A DNA stretch of 64,000 nucleotides from SIG565 sp045650565 (GCA_045650565.1 JAZRRG010000044.1:1-64000), one strand, 5' to 3'. Positions 35,301-43,850 are shown, numbered from the stretch's first letter. The notes: generated from the sequence alone by a model not told the origin. Numbers and translations: made by a program.

Positions 35301-35879
35301 TTCCTTAAGGTCCTCAAAATCCCAAACCTGAATTTTTTGAATTTCGTGAGAGGTACGGAAGCCATCAAAGAAGTTAAGGAACGGAACACGGCTCTTAATA
35401 GATGCCAAATGTGCAACTGCACCAAGGTCCATAACCTCTTGGGTGTTTGTTTCAGCGAGCATTGCAAAACCTGTCTGACGGCAGGCATAAACATCTGAAT
35501 GGTCACCGAAAATGTTAAGCGCATGAGAAGCTACGCAACGTGCTGATACGTGGAATACGCACGGAAGCAGCTCACCTGCTATTTTATACATATTGGGTAT
35601 CATAAGTAAGAGACCCTGTGAAGCTGTATATGTTGTTGTGAGTGCACCAGCAGCGAGTGAGCCGTGAACAGTACCCGAAGCACCTGCTTCTGACTGCATT
35701 TCAACTACATTCACAGTTGTGCCAAAAATGTTTTTGAGTCCCTGTGCAGACCATTGGTCAACATAATCAGCCATAGGACTGGACGGAGTAATCGGATAAA
35801 TACCTGCTACTTCAGTAAACGCATAGGACACATGAGCCGCAGCATTATTACCGTCCATAGTTTTGAACTTTCTTGCCAT
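32334..35879 (-). CDS. Pyruvate:ferredoxin (flavodoxin) oxidoreductase
   Basis: 1181 residues, the single-polypeptide homodimeric form. The N-terminal domains carry PITPSSPMAD and EMQSEAGASG, near the pyruvate site. Two [4Fe-4S] ferredoxin-like CxxCxxC motifs (CIGCNKCAFVCP and CMGCGVCVGECP) are present. The TPP-binding domain holds FSGSCAGCAETAY and GDGWAYDIG. It converts pyruvate and CoA to acetyl-CoA and CO2, reducing ferredoxin, and is a hallmark of strict anaerobes. Strong GGGAGG ribosome site. The symbol por or nifJ is used for this family. It can feed the ferredoxin encoded at 50677. Confidence 0.97.
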   Translation of the reverse strand: MARKFKTMDGNNAAAHVSYAFTEVAGIYPITPSSPMADYVDQWSAQGLKNIFGTTVNVVEMQSEAGASGTVHGSLAAGALTTTYTASQGLLLMIPNMYKIAGELLPCVFHVSARCVASHALNIFGDHSDVYACRQTGFAMLAETNTQEVMDLGAVAHLASIKSRVPFLNFFDGFRTSHEIQKIQVWDFEDLKEMCDMDAVDAFRKRALNPERPVMRGSHENGDIFFQHREACNKYYDAVPAIVEEYMDKVNAKIGTDYKLFNYYGAPDAEKVIIAMGSICDVAEEVIDYMIANGEKVGLIKVRLYRPFSAKHLVAAIPETVKKIAVLDRTKEPGSLGEPLYLDVVAALASVGRKIDTVIGGRYGLGSKDTPPSSIFAIYNELAKDEPKPYFTLGIVDDVTNLSLDEEAAPNTAAEGTIECKFWGLGGDGTVGANKDSIKIIGDHTDKYVQAYFQYDSKKTGGITISHLRFGDKPIKSPYYINKADFVACHNPSYVIKGYKMVNDVKPGGVYLINCQWSAEELNEHMPAEAKQYIAKNNIQLYTVNAIDLAAEIGLGKRTNTVLQSAFFALSKVLPPEEAIGYMKEKAQKFMKKGKEIVEMNEKAIDAGATAFVKIDVPADWATATDSKAEVTENGPAKLIKMVDGIMKPVGLMDGDSLPVSAFIDHADGTFEQGASAYEKRGVAVMVPEWNNETCIGCNKCAFVCPHATIRPYALSADEKAAAPANIKIATKEKLVTNKGYAYTMTVSPLDCMGCGVCVGECPTASLKMVAQESQLQEQKVFDYCVANVTEKDGIATDANVITSQFKKPLLEFSGSCAGCAETAYARLITQLFGDRMYISNATGCSSIWGGPAATSPYTVNAEGHGPAWANSLFEDNAEHGLGMYLGQKALRDQLIAQVKEMAESDKASAEFKAAANNYLATVDDGNKNTAATKALVAELEKAAAEGCPVAPAVLAKKEYLSKKSVWIFGGDGWAYDIGFGGLDHVLASGNDVNIMVFDTEVYSNTGGQASKASNIGQVAQFAAAGKAISKKSLAEIAMSYGYVYVAQIAMGADMNQTLKAIKEAEAYPGPSLVIGYAPCEMHSIKGGMVNCQKEMKKAVAAGYWDMFRYNPALKADGKNPFSLDSKPATADYKEFILGEARYSSLTRSFPERAEELFDQAAEAAKARRAHLEKLVELYGK

Positions 35880-36049
35880 TTGGAATTTCCTCCCTTTAAA
35901 ATATTACAAAGTTTTTGAAAACAAAATTAATTCCCAAAATTTTAGTTTCCATACACAATATATAATACTACTTACACGCCAATAAGTAAATAGTAAAATT
36001 TAAACTTTTTTGGTTTTTTAACGTGAAAACGACACATTTTTCAAAAACA

Positions 36050-36078
36050 TTGACTTTTTATGCAAAAGGTTGTATTAT
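36050..36078 (+). promoter_or_regulatory. Promoter of the CorC-type gene
   Basis: TTGACT (36050-36055) and TATTAT (36073-36078) with a 17-bp spacer. Confidence 0.65.
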
Positions 36079-36115
36079 GAAAATAAATATATATTGAAAT
36101 GGAGATTTGTTCAAA

Positions 36116-37465
36116 ATGGACGGCGACCCTGGGAATTTAATTTTAAAAATTGTTCTTTTATTCTTTCTTATCCTTGTAAATGCGTTTTTCGCAATGAGCG
36201 AAATTGCTATTATTACACTAAATGATGTAAAGCTGCAACGCATGGCAGAGGAAGGACACGAAAAGGCAAAGCAGATACTGCGACTTACCAAAAATCCTTC
36301 AAACTTTTTATCCACCATACAAATTTGTATAACCCTTGCAGGATTTTTAACCTCGGCAGCGGCAGCTGAAAGCTTTGCAGACCCCGTTGCAGACTTTTTT
36401 GCAAAACTTTTAAATTTCACAGTTCCACCCGTTTGGTTATCAACGGCTTCTCTTGTACTTATAACCCTTATTATATCTTTCTTTTCGCTTGTGCTCGGTG
36501 AATTAGCGCCCAAGCGCATAGCAATGCAGAAATGCGAGTCGATTTCCTTTAAAATAGCAGGACTTCTCCTTTTCTTTAACGGTATGTTCAGACCCTTTGT
36601 AAAGGTGCTCTCCTTTGCAACCAATATAGTAGTTCGTATTTTAGGTTTCGACCCCAATGCGAGTGAAGAAGAGGTTACCGAGGAAGAAATTCGTATGATG
36701 GTTGATGCGGGTGAAGAAAAGGGCGTTATTGAAGAAAGCCAAAAAGAAATGATTAACAATATCTTTGAGTTTGATGATATTGTTGCAGCCGATGTTATGA
36801 CGCACCGCACCGATATTGAGGCGGTTGAGATAACAGATGATATTTCCGATATTATTGAAAAAACTCTTGAGGCGGGCTACTCACGTATCCCCGTTTACGA
36901 AGAAGACCTTGACAATATAAAAGGTATTGTTTATGTTAAAGACCTGCTTAAATATGTCGGTAAAAGTGTTCCTAAAAACTTTAAAATTTCACATATAATG
37001 CGTGAAGCATTTTTCTTCCCCGAATCTAAAAAATGCCGTGATTTGTTCAATGAAATGACAGAGAAGCACCTACAAATGGTGTTTGTTTGTGATGAGTATG
37101 GCGGTATCGCCGGTATTGTTACAATGGAAGATTTGCTCGAATCTATCGTTGGTAATATGCAGGATGAGTACGACAACGAGGAAGAGGAAATCGAACAGGT
37201 TAACGAAACCACATTTAGCTTGGATGGTACAACCGATATTGAAGAGGTCGAGGAAATACTGGACACCAAGTTCCCCGAGGGCGAATATGACACTATCGGC
37301 GGTCTTTTGATGGCAGAGCTCGGACGTATACCGGGTGAAGATGAAAACCCCACGGTTGAATTGCTCGGATACAAGTTTACGGTTGAAGAGGTTGAGGAAC
37401 GCCGAATCACTCGTATTACTGCCGAAAGATTACCCGAAGAAGAAACCGAAGAAAACGAAGACTAA
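36116..37465 (+). CDS. CNNM/CorC-type hemolysin-like membrane protein
   Basis: 449 residues from the ATG at 36116; a TTG three codons upstream is a weaker candidate. A DUF21/CNNM transmembrane domain (four helices, with EIAIITLN), two CBS domains (MTHRTDIEAVE and the ADVMT block, then a second repeat with FVCDEYGG..GIVTMEDLLE) and a C-terminal CorC_HlyC domain are in canonical order. Family members export or regulate Mg2+/Co2+. Monocistronic with its own promoter and terminator. The antisense 250-residue frame over it is a shadow. Confidence 0.92.
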   Translation: MDGDPGNLILKIVLLFFLILVNAFFAMSEIAIITLNDVKLQRMAEEGHEKAKQILRLTKNPSNFLSTIQICITLAGFLTSAAAAESFADPVADFFAKLLNFTVPPVWLSTASLVLITLIISFFSLVLGELAPKRIAMQKCESISFKIAGLLLFFNGMFRPFVKVLSFATNIVVRILGFDPNASEEEVTEEEIRMMVDAGEEKGVIEESQKEMINNIFEFDDIVAADVMTHRTDIEAVEITDDISDIIEKTLEAGYSRIPVYEEDLDNIKGIVYVKDLLKYVGKSVPKNFKISHIMREAFFFPESKKCRDLFNEMTEKHLQMVFVCDEYGGIAGIVTMEDLLESIVGNMQDEYDNEEEEIEQVNETTFSLDGTTDIEEVEEILDTKFPEGEYDTIGGLLMAELGRIPGEDENPTVELLGYKFTVEEVEERRITRITAERLPEEETEENED

Positions 37466-37466
37466 C

Positions 37467-37500
37467 GAAAACCGCCGAACAAAAAAGTTCGGCGGTTTTT
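37467..37500 (+). terminator. Terminator of the CorC-type gene
   Basis: Stem AAAACCGCCGAAC / GTTCGGCGGTTTT with a short A-rich loop and T tail. Confidence 0.85.
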
Positions 37501-37619
37501 CTAACCCCTAAATCCCACATCCTAAATCCTAATTTTCTGTCACATTTTTACATTGTTTTTCGTTACATTAATAGAGATGGTAAAATCTGCTGTCTCTACG
37601 GTCGAGAGGAGGAGACGTA

Positions 37620-38153
37620 ATGAATAAACTATTTCAAAATGAAATGAGTGAGAAAGCCCTGCGAGACATTGCTGGCGGCGATATGTCGGGGCTTCAAATT
37701 CTTTACGAAAGCTTCGCCCGACTTTTATTCTAGGTATCTTTCACGCTGACCGGTAGCCGTGAAACCGCCGAGGATGTCCTGCAGGACACTTTTTTAAAGA
37801 TAGCCGAAAATGCCGCTTCCTATAAGCACCGCAAAAACGGCAGTGTCAAGGCGTGGATGGTTACAATATGCCGCAATTTATCGCTTGATTATTTACGAAA
37901 AACCGTGCCGACAGTAGAAATTGACCATAATCTACATATAGGCGATATCGCCGCCGATATTGACAGCGATTTGGCATTTTTTGAGCTACTCTCCCCTTTA
38001 GGCACCGATGAAAAGGAAATTATAATACTCAGGTTTTCGTGGGGACTGCGCCACACCGAAATCGCAAAAATTTTAAATCTATCGCCGCAAAACGTACGGC
38101 AAAAGTATAAACGCGCCGTAGACAAACTAAAACAAAACGAAAGGCAGGTATAA
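37620..38153 (+). pseudogene. ECF sigma factor gene interrupted by in-frame TAG
   Basis: An open frame from the ATG at 37620 (GAGGAGGAG upstream) encodes an ECF sigma factor of 177 codons if the amber at 37731-37733 (codon 38) is read through. The N-terminal part ends FARLLF, then TAG, then VSFTLTGSRETAEDVLQDTFLKI (region 2), and region 4 follows (LLSPLGTDEKEII..GLRHTEIAKIL..SPQNVRQKYKRA). The frame is the same on both sides. Related sigmas commonly carry an aromatic residue here, so a Tyr-to-amber change fits. As written it lacks function unless suppressed. The next gene starts 4 bp later. Confidence 0.8.
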
Positions 38154-38157
38154 GTTT

Positions 38158-39603
38158 ATGCGAGTAGCTTTTATAAAAAAGCAACTGAATAGCGGTATAA
38201 ATGCAATAAATATACCGACAAGCAAAAAACTACTTCCCGCCGCCGCATTTACAAAAGAATATCCCAAAAAGAAGAATATATCCCATATTTATTATAAAAG
38301 AATAGCCACCGCCGCCGCGGCATTAGTGGTTGTTGTATCGGTAATTTTAGGGGTTAATAATATCAATTTTAATGGTGTAACACCCACACCTCAGCCCATC
38401 GACACAAGACCTGTGATTTATGCTACAGGCACCGATAACCTTCCAAATGGATGGATTGATAGCTCATTATACGAAGAGGCAAACGGAATTTCCGAATCTT
38501 TAAAGCAAAAAATGGAGGAATATGAAGGTCAGGACGTATTGTTTTCAGTATACGTGCGTTTCCCAAAATTAAAAGAATATGATAACTTTGTCAGCAGCGA
38601 TGAGGTAACAAAAAGGTTAGACGAGTTATATAAAAATGCCGAATATTATGAAAAACAAATTGTAGAGCTACAAAAAATATATCCCTATGGACCTCATTTG
38701 GACCCAAGCATACCCATATTAAAAGAAATGACCGAAGAGGAAAAGCAACGGCTATATCCACATCTTGATGATTTAACTAAAGAAGAAATAGTTACTATAA
38801 AAAAACAAATTGATGAATTGGATGCAAAAAGAGACCCATTTTATGAAGAAATAATAAAAATCCATAGTGAAGAGGACGTTTTAGCACGTGAGCAACTTTT
38901 TGCCAACTGGCAAAAGGAATCAGAAACTGTAAAGAATATGTCAGGCGATGCAACCATAAGAAAATTTACCGAACATTCCGAAATAGCAAAAAACACCCTC
39001 ACAAGTACGTATATTATGGAACTTACAGCTGATACCATCAATAAAATAGCCGAGCGTGGCACTACCAGTATATATTTGGCATTACCTGAGCGCACGGGTG
39101 AATACAGCAAAAAAATAAGTGATACTCTCACCTATTATTTAGAGCAAATGGATGATGATGACACCATAGAGATTGCGGCAGTGAGTGTGCTTGATAATTC
39201 GAGTAAATACGCATTAGACCAAAATCTTACACGTAACGAATTTTATAACGAAGAGAACTTTAAAGCTTGGCCGTTTAAATCACCGACAGAAAGTTTTACC
39301 TATACGGAATTTAATAAAATAATTGACAACTATATCAACGAAATAATGCTGCGTAACAATATAGCAGATAAGCGTATAATCCACGAAAATTCACCTTGGC
39401 TTGGAATCGAAAAACTGCCCTGGTATAAAGATGACATCCTTGTAATGGCTCCCAGCGAAAGTGGTCATTATATTACCTCCGGATTTAATGCGCGATTAAC
39501 AAAATCCGAAATACTCTCTTTAGTAAATGAAGAAGAAATTAAAACCTTGTATTTTGTTGGCGCTATTGATTCATCATTGCCAGGCAGTGAACAAAATGAA
39601 TAA
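38158..39603 (+). CDS. Membrane partner of the ECF sigma, large extracytoplasmic domain
   Basis: 481 residues. The N-terminal 46 residues are basic and cytoplasmic, then a single helix (TAAAALVVVVSVILGV, about 49-66), and the remaining 415 residues face outside. The outer part is Glu/Lys-rich with predicted helices and no domain I recognise. Position, right after a sigma gene with four bp between, suggests an anti-sigma or sensor protein. It is intact while the sigma gene is interrupted. There are no zinc-ribbon motifs, so it is not the ZAS type. Function inferred from context only. Confidence 0.6.
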   Translation: MRVAFIKKQLNSGINAINIPTSKKLLPAAAFTKEYPKKKNISHIYYKRIATAAAALVVVVSVILGVNNINFNGVTPTPQPIDTRPVIYATGTDNLPNGWIDSSLYEEANGISESLKQKMEEYEGQDVLFSVYVRFPKLKEYDNFVSSDEVTKRLDELYKNAEYYEKQIVELQKIYPYGPHLDPSIPILKEMTEEEKQRLYPHLDDLTKEEIVTIKKQIDELDAKRDPFYEEIIKIHSEEDVLAREQLFANWQKESETVKNMSGDATIRKFTEHSEIAKNTLTSTYIMELTADTINKIAERGTTSIYLALPERTGEYSKKISDTLTYYLEQMDDDDTIEIAAVSVLDNSSKYALDQNLTRNEFYNEENFKAWPFKSPTESFTYTEFNKIIDNYINEIMLRNNIADKRIIHENSPWLGIEKLPWYKDDILVMAPSESGHYITSGFNARLTKSEILSLVNEEEIKTLYFVGAIDSSLPGSEQNE

Positions 39604-39627
39604 ATATTTTTATAATTTATATTCAAT

Positions 39628-39656
39628 AACCGCCGACTAATCAGTCGGCGGTTTTC
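39628..39656. terminator. Bidirectional terminator between the membrane partner gene and pflA
   Basis: A perfect 11-bp stem AACCGCCGACT / AGTCGGCGGTT with a 4-nt loop and T tail, at the convergence of both genes. Confidence 0.8.
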
Positions 39657-40370
39657 TTAACTTTTCTTATTGCCGAGTTTTATTTTAAGCTCGGTCATTT
39701 TTTCGTTTGTGGGCTCGGGTAAATTGCCAAACGGAAATTCGATTTTTAAAGCATCGTATTTAGTAATGCATACTTTACGGAAAGGCAGTAATTCTATTTT
39801 ATCAATACAAGGATATTTATTTGCCGTTTGCTTTAAAAACTCTATATTTTTATCATTATCATTTATGGTAGGTATAATTACCTGGCGGACAGTAGTGGGG
39901 ATTTTTTTCTGGTTTAAATACTGCAAAAATTCCATTACCAGATGCATAATACAACCCACATTTTGCTCATAAAGTTCATTATTCATATACTTTATATCAA
40001 GCAAAACGCAGTCGGTAACGTTAAGCAGTTTTTTAACGTTTTCGTTTAAGATACTGCCCGAAGTATCAAGGCAGGTATTTATGCCGTTGTTTTTGCAAAG
40101 TGTAAATAATTCGGCGCAAAACTCGGCCTGTAAAAGCGGCTCGCCGCCCGATACCGTAATGCCTCCCGTTTCTCCGAAATACTCTCGAAAGCGCATTGCT
40201 TTATCAAGTATATCTTTTGCAGTATATTCGGTGCCGCCCGATATATCCCAAGTTTCAGGATTATGACAGCATTTACACCGAAGACAACACCCCTGCATAA
40301 ATACAACATATCTAACACCCGGTCCATCCAAAGTGCCAAGTGACTGTAAAGAATGTACCCTACCCACCAT
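39657..40370 (-). CDS. pflA: Pyruvate formate-lyase activating enzyme
   Basis: 237 residues, radical SAM. The CxxxCxxC cluster motif is read in MQGCCLRCKCCHNPETWD (split Cys spacing as in other PFL activases). TVSGGEPLLQ and the KYMNNE region are typical. It generates the glycyl radical on PflB using S-adenosylmethionine. It starts one base after the pflB stop, so the operon is pflB-pflA. Confidence 0.95.
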   Translation of the reverse strand: MVGRVHSLQSLGTLDGPGVRYVVFMQGCCLRCKCCHNPETWDISGGTEYTAKDILDKAMRFREYFGETGGITVSGGEPLLQAEFCAELFTLCKNNGINTCLDTSGSILNENVKKLLNVTDCVLLDIKYMNNELYEQNVGCIMHLVMEFLQYLNQKKIPTTVRQVIIPTINDNDKNIEFLKQTANKYPCIDKIELLPFRKVCITKYDALKIEFPFGNLPEPTNEKMTELKIKLGNKKS

Positions 40371-40371
40371 T

Positions 40372-42603
40372 TTACATTACCTCGTGGAAGGTACGGCTTA
40401 TAACTTCCCTTTGCTGTTCACGAGATAACTTATTAAAGTTTACGGCATAGCCCGATACACGAATGGTTAAATTCGGATACTCCTCGGGGTTTTCGTATGC
40501 CTTCATAAGTGTTTCTCGGTTTAGCACGTTTACGTTGATATGATGAGCACGTTTTGCAAAGTAACCGTCAAGAATTGATACCAAATTATCAATTCTCTCC
40601 CCTTGTGTTTTACCGAGCGCCTCGGGGGTAATTGAAAAGGTGTTTGAAATACCGTCTCGGCAGTCATCATAACTTAATTTTGCAACCGAATTAAGAGATG
40701 CCAAAGCGCCGTTCTCTTCCCTATTATGCATTGGATTAGCACCCGGGGCAAAGGGTGCAAAGGCGTGACGCCCATCGGGCGTGGCTCCCGTATTTTTGCC
40801 GTACATAACGTTTGAAGTGATTGTAAGCACCGAAAGCGTATGCTCGGCATTCCTATATGTAGGTGTCTTTCGAAGCTCGGTTATAACCCTATGTGTCATA
40901 TCCTTGGCTATCAGGTCTACCCTGTCATCATCGTTGCCGTATTTCGGGAAATCACCCACCGTTTCAAACCCAATAATAAAGCCATCCTGATTTTTTACAG
41001 GGGTTACATTGGCATATTTAATTGCGCTCAAGGAATCGGCAACAACCGACAGTCCCGCAATGCCAAACGCCATAAAACGATGTACATCTGTATCGTGAAG
41101 TGCCATTTGAGTTTTCTCATACGCATACTTATCGTGCATATAGTGGATGACGTTCATTGTGTTTACATATAATTTGCTAAGCCAAGCAATATAAATATCA
41201 AAGCGCTCAATTACCCCTTGGAAATCGAGCTTTTTAGCATCCATTACAGGAAGCTGCGGACCGATATACATACCGCTTGTGGTATCATAGCCGCCGTTAA
41301 TGGCTATAAGCAGCAGCTTTGCCAAATTACAGCGAGCGCCGAAAAATTGCATTTGTTTGCCGATTTTCATAGCCGATACGCAGCACGCTATAGCATAATC
41401 ATCCCCGTAAATTTCACGCATAAGGTCATCATTTTCATACTGTATTGAGTCGGTCTCGGCTGATACCCTTGCGCAAAATCTCTTAAATCCGGCGGGTAAA
41501 TCCTTCGACCACAGCACCGTTAAATTGGGCTCGGGTGAAGAGCCGAGGGTATAAAGCGTGTTGAGCATACGGAAGCTACCCTTTGTAACAAGCGTTCTGC
41601 CATCCTCACCCATACCGCCTACCGCTTCGGTAATCCACATCGGGTCACCGCCGAAAAGCTCATTATATTCGGGGGTTCTGAGATGACGGGCGATACGAAG
41701 CTTAATAACAAAATCATCAATTATTTCCTGTGCCTCGGCTTCGGTTAATATGCCTTTTTCAAAATCACGCTCAATATAAATATCGAAAAATGTTGCAACA
41801 CGTCCGAGCGACATTGCCGCACCGTTTTGCTCCTTTATAGCCGCAAGATAAGCAAAATACGTCCACTGCACCGCCTCACGAGTGTTTGCGGCAGGTCCGC
41901 TTATATCACAACCGTACATAGCCGCCATATCTTTTAAATAACCCAAAAAGGCAATTTGCTGATATAATTCTTCGTCAAGGCGAACGGTTTCGGTGTTAAA
42001 GTTGCCGAGCGCTAAATTACGCTTATCACTTTGCTTTTCCTCAATAAGTCTGTCAACACCGTAAAGGGCTACACGGCGATAGTCACCTATAATTCTACCT
42101 CTGCCATAGGCATCGGGTAGTCCTGTTATTACGTGACATTTACGTGCATGTCGCATTTCATCGGTATACGCTCTGAAAACACCCTCGTTATGTGTGGTGC
42201 GATATTGGAACTCGGTTTCTACCTTGTCGGACAATTTGTGCCCATACGCCTCGCATGCCTGACGAGCCATACGAATGCCGCCAAAGGGATTGACGCCTCG
42301 CTTTAAGGGGGAATCGGTTTGCATGCCGACAATTATTTCTTGCTCTTTGTCAATGTATCCCGGCGCATAGCTTTTAAGTGAGGACACTGTATTGGTATCG
42401 ACATCGAGAACGCCGCCCTTTTCACGTTCAAGCTTGAATAGGGCTTGTACCTTCTGCATCATCTTTTCGGTACGTGGTGTGGCTGATACTAAAAACGAGT
42501 CATCCCCCGTATATTCTTTATAATTGCGCTGAATAAAATCACGCACATTGATTTCGGTTTGCCATACGCCACCTTTAAATCCGTTCCAATTCTTGTGTTC
42601 CAT
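40372..42603 (-). CDS. pflB: Pyruvate formate-lyase (formate acetyltransferase)
   Basis: 743 residues from the ATG at 42603 (AAGGAGAG upstream; an earlier in-frame start lies within the terminator hairpin). The catalytic Cys-Cys pair is in AIACCVSAMK and the glycyl-radical motif RVSGYAVNF is near the C terminus. It cleaves pyruvate with CoA to acetyl-CoA and formate in anaerobes. A ZTP riboswitch with terminator lies in its leader, linking synthesis to ZTP/ZMP, the alarm of folate shortage. The activating enzyme is co-transcribed. Confidence 0.97.
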   Translation of the reverse strand: MEHKNWNGFKGGVWQTEINVRDFIQRNYKEYTGDDSFLVSATPRTEKMMQKVQALFKLEREKGGVLDVDTNTVSSLKSYAPGYIDKEQEIIVGMQTDSPLKRGVNPFGGIRMARQACEAYGHKLSDKVETEFQYRTTHNEGVFRAYTDEMRHARKCHVITGLPDAYGRGRIIGDYRRVALYGVDRLIEEKQSDKRNLALGNFNTETVRLDEELYQQIAFLGYLKDMAAMYGCDISGPAANTREAVQWTYFAYLAAIKEQNGAAMSLGRVATFFDIYIERDFEKGILTEAEAQEIIDDFVIKLRIARHLRTPEYNELFGGDPMWITEAVGGMGEDGRTLVTKGSFRMLNTLYTLGSSPEPNLTVLWSKDLPAGFKRFCARVSAETDSIQYENDDLMREIYGDDYAIACCVSAMKIGKQMQFFGARCNLAKLLLIAINGGYDTTSGMYIGPQLPVMDAKKLDFQGVIERFDIYIAWLSKLYVNTMNVIHYMHDKYAYEKTQMALHDTDVHRFMAFGIAGLSVVADSLSAIKYANVTPVKNQDGFIIGFETVGDFPKYGNDDDRVDLIAKDMTHRVITELRKTPTYRNAEHTLSVLTITSNVMYGKNTGATPDGRHAFAPFAPGANPMHNREENGALASLNSVAKLSYDDCRDGISNTFSITPEALGKTQGERIDNLVSILDGYFAKRAHHINVNVLNRETLMKAYENPEEYPNLTIRVSGYAVNFNKLSREQQREVISRTFHEVM

Positions 42604-42620
42604 TTTTCTCTCCTTAACAT

Positions 42621-42653
42621 AAAAGGGCAATTCAGCGTGATACTGAATTGCCC
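42621..42653 (-). terminator. Leader terminator of pflB (riboswitch expression platform)
   Basis: An 11-bp stem GGGCAATTCAG / CTGAATTGCCC followed on the minus strand by TTTT, ending 17 bp before the pflB start. Its upstream arm shares the GGGC at the 3' end of the riboswitch aptamer, so ligand binding and terminator formation exclude each other. Confidence 0.85.
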
Positions 42654-42716
42654 AGACGGTCGGCTTAACACGCTCTACATTCCCTTGCGGTGCTCCGCAA
42701 ATTCCGTCAGTTATGT
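42650..42716 (-). promoter_or_regulatory. ZTP/ZMP riboswitch (pfl motif) upstream of pflB
   Basis: On the minus strand the leader reads ACTGACGGAA, a small hairpin (TTGCGG..CCGCAA), GGGAATG, then GCCGACCGTCTGGGC. The first and last elements match the conserved core of the pfl-motif riboswitch, as in the Clostridium pfl leader. GACGG pairs with CCGTC to make the aptamer core. ZTP or ZMP binding stabilises this fold and prevents the overlapping terminator, so pflB is turned on when the 10-formyl-folate supply is low. Assigned from conserved sequence and position. Confidence 0.92.
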
Positions 42717-42737
42717 AAAGCTTTATATTTCATTTAT

Positions 42738-42766
42738 ATTTTACCAAATTCCCTTTGATTTGTCAA
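42738..42766 (-). promoter_or_regulatory. Promoter of pflB
   Basis: Minus-strand TTGACA (42761-42766) and TAAAAT (42738-42743) with a 17-bp spacer, upstream of the ZTP riboswitch. It overlaps the galE stop region, so galE read-through could also enter the leader. Confidence 0.75.
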
Positions 42767-42777
42767 TCAAGTAAATT

Positions 42778-43791
42778 TTACTTATTATATCCGTTGGGAT
42801 TATTTTTTTGCCAATTCCAAGTATCCCTGCACATATCTTCAATATTACGCTCGGCAGTCCAACCGAGAACAGTATTTGCCTTTGTAGCATCGGCATAAAC
42901 TTCATCGGGGTCACCGGGGCGGCGTGGGTCAATAACAAAGGGTATTTCCACACCACTTGCCTTCTCAAAGGCACATTTTAGTTCTAACACGCTCGTACCG
43001 TTGCCTGTGCCTAAATTAAACTCCTCACACTGAGTGTTTTGTAGCGCCCAATCAACCGCTTTCACGTGACCTACCGCCAAATCGCAAACGTGGATATAGT
43101 CCCTCACGCCCGTACCGTCAACAGTGTTATAATCGTTGCCGAAAACGTGCAACTTATCACGGCGACCAACAGCGACCTGTGAAATATACGGCATTAGGTT
43201 GTTGGGAATTCCCTTGGGGTCCTCACCGATGGTGCCACTCTCGTGTGCGCCAATGGGATTAAAGTAACGAAGCAAGGCAATGCTCCAGGTGTTATCCGAC
43301 ACATAAAGGTCACGAAGCATTTCCTCAATAAACAGCTTTGTTCTACCATAGGGGTTAATCGCACCTATTGGCATACCCTCTTTAAGCGGCATTTCCTTTG
43401 CAACGCCGTAAACGGTAGCGGAAGATGAAAAGACTATACGCCGAACATCAAACTCACGCATTACCTCAAGCAAATAAAGGGTGCTTATAAGGTTATTATC
43501 GTAATACTGGATGGGCTTAGCAACCGATTCACCAACCGCCTTAAGCCCTGCAAAGTGGATTACCGCATCTATCTTATTTTCACTAAAAATCTTTCTTAAT
43601 GCTGCTTTATCTCTCACATCGTTTTCATAGAACTTAATTTTCCTACCTACGATTTTCTCTACACGTTTTAAAGACTCAGCACTGCTGTTATCAAGATTAT
43701 CAACAACAACTACATCATAGCCCGCCTTGATCATCTCAATACAGGTATGACTACCTATGTAACCTGCACCGCCTGTAACTAATACCGACAT
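42778..43791 (-). CDS. galE: UDP-glucose 4-epimerase
   Basis: 337 residues from the ATG at 43791 (GGAGG upstream); the frame opens 30 bp earlier without need. Short-chain dehydrogenase fold with TGGAGYIGSH (residues 5-14), the catalytic Ser in SSSATVYG, and the Tyr-Lys pair in NPYGRTKLF. It interconverts UDP-glucose and UDP-galactose, so it complements galU. Separate promoter from pflB. Confidence 0.94.
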   Translation of the reverse strand: MSVLVTGGAGYIGSHTCIEMIKAGYDVVVVDNLDNSSAESLKRVEKIVGRKIKFYENDVRDKAALRKIFSENKIDAVIHFAGLKAVGESVAKPIQYYDNNLISTLYLLEVMREFDVRRIVFSSSATVYGVAKEMPLKEGMPIGAINPYGRTKLFIEEMLRDLYVSDNTWSIALLRYFNPIGAHESGTIGEDPKGIPNNLMPYISQVAVGRRDKLHVFGNDYNTVDGTGVRDYIHVCDLAVGHVKAVDWALQNTQCEEFNLGTGNGTSVLELKCAFEKASGVEIPFVIDPRRPGDPDEVYADATKANTVLGWTAERNIEDMCRDTWNWQKNNPNGYNK

Positions 43792-43821
43792 ACTCCTGCC
43801 TCCGTTTCTTTTACAAACCAT

Positions 43822-43850
43822 ATTATACTATGTTTTAATATTCGTCGCAA
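43822..43850 (-). promoter_or_regulatory. Promoter of galE
   Basis: Minus-strand TTGCGA (43845-43850) and TATAAT (43822-43827) with a 17-bp spacer. Confidence 0.65.

Noticed and set aside
35880..36050. Rex operator upstream of the pyruvate:ferredoxin oxidoreductase
   Set aside because: The AT-rich leader has partial repeats such as GTTTTCAAAAAC but none matches the Rex consensus well enough to claim.
36058..36810. 250-codon minus-strand open frame opposite the CorC-type gene
   Set aside because: Antisense shadow of a complete gene with intact CBS domains.
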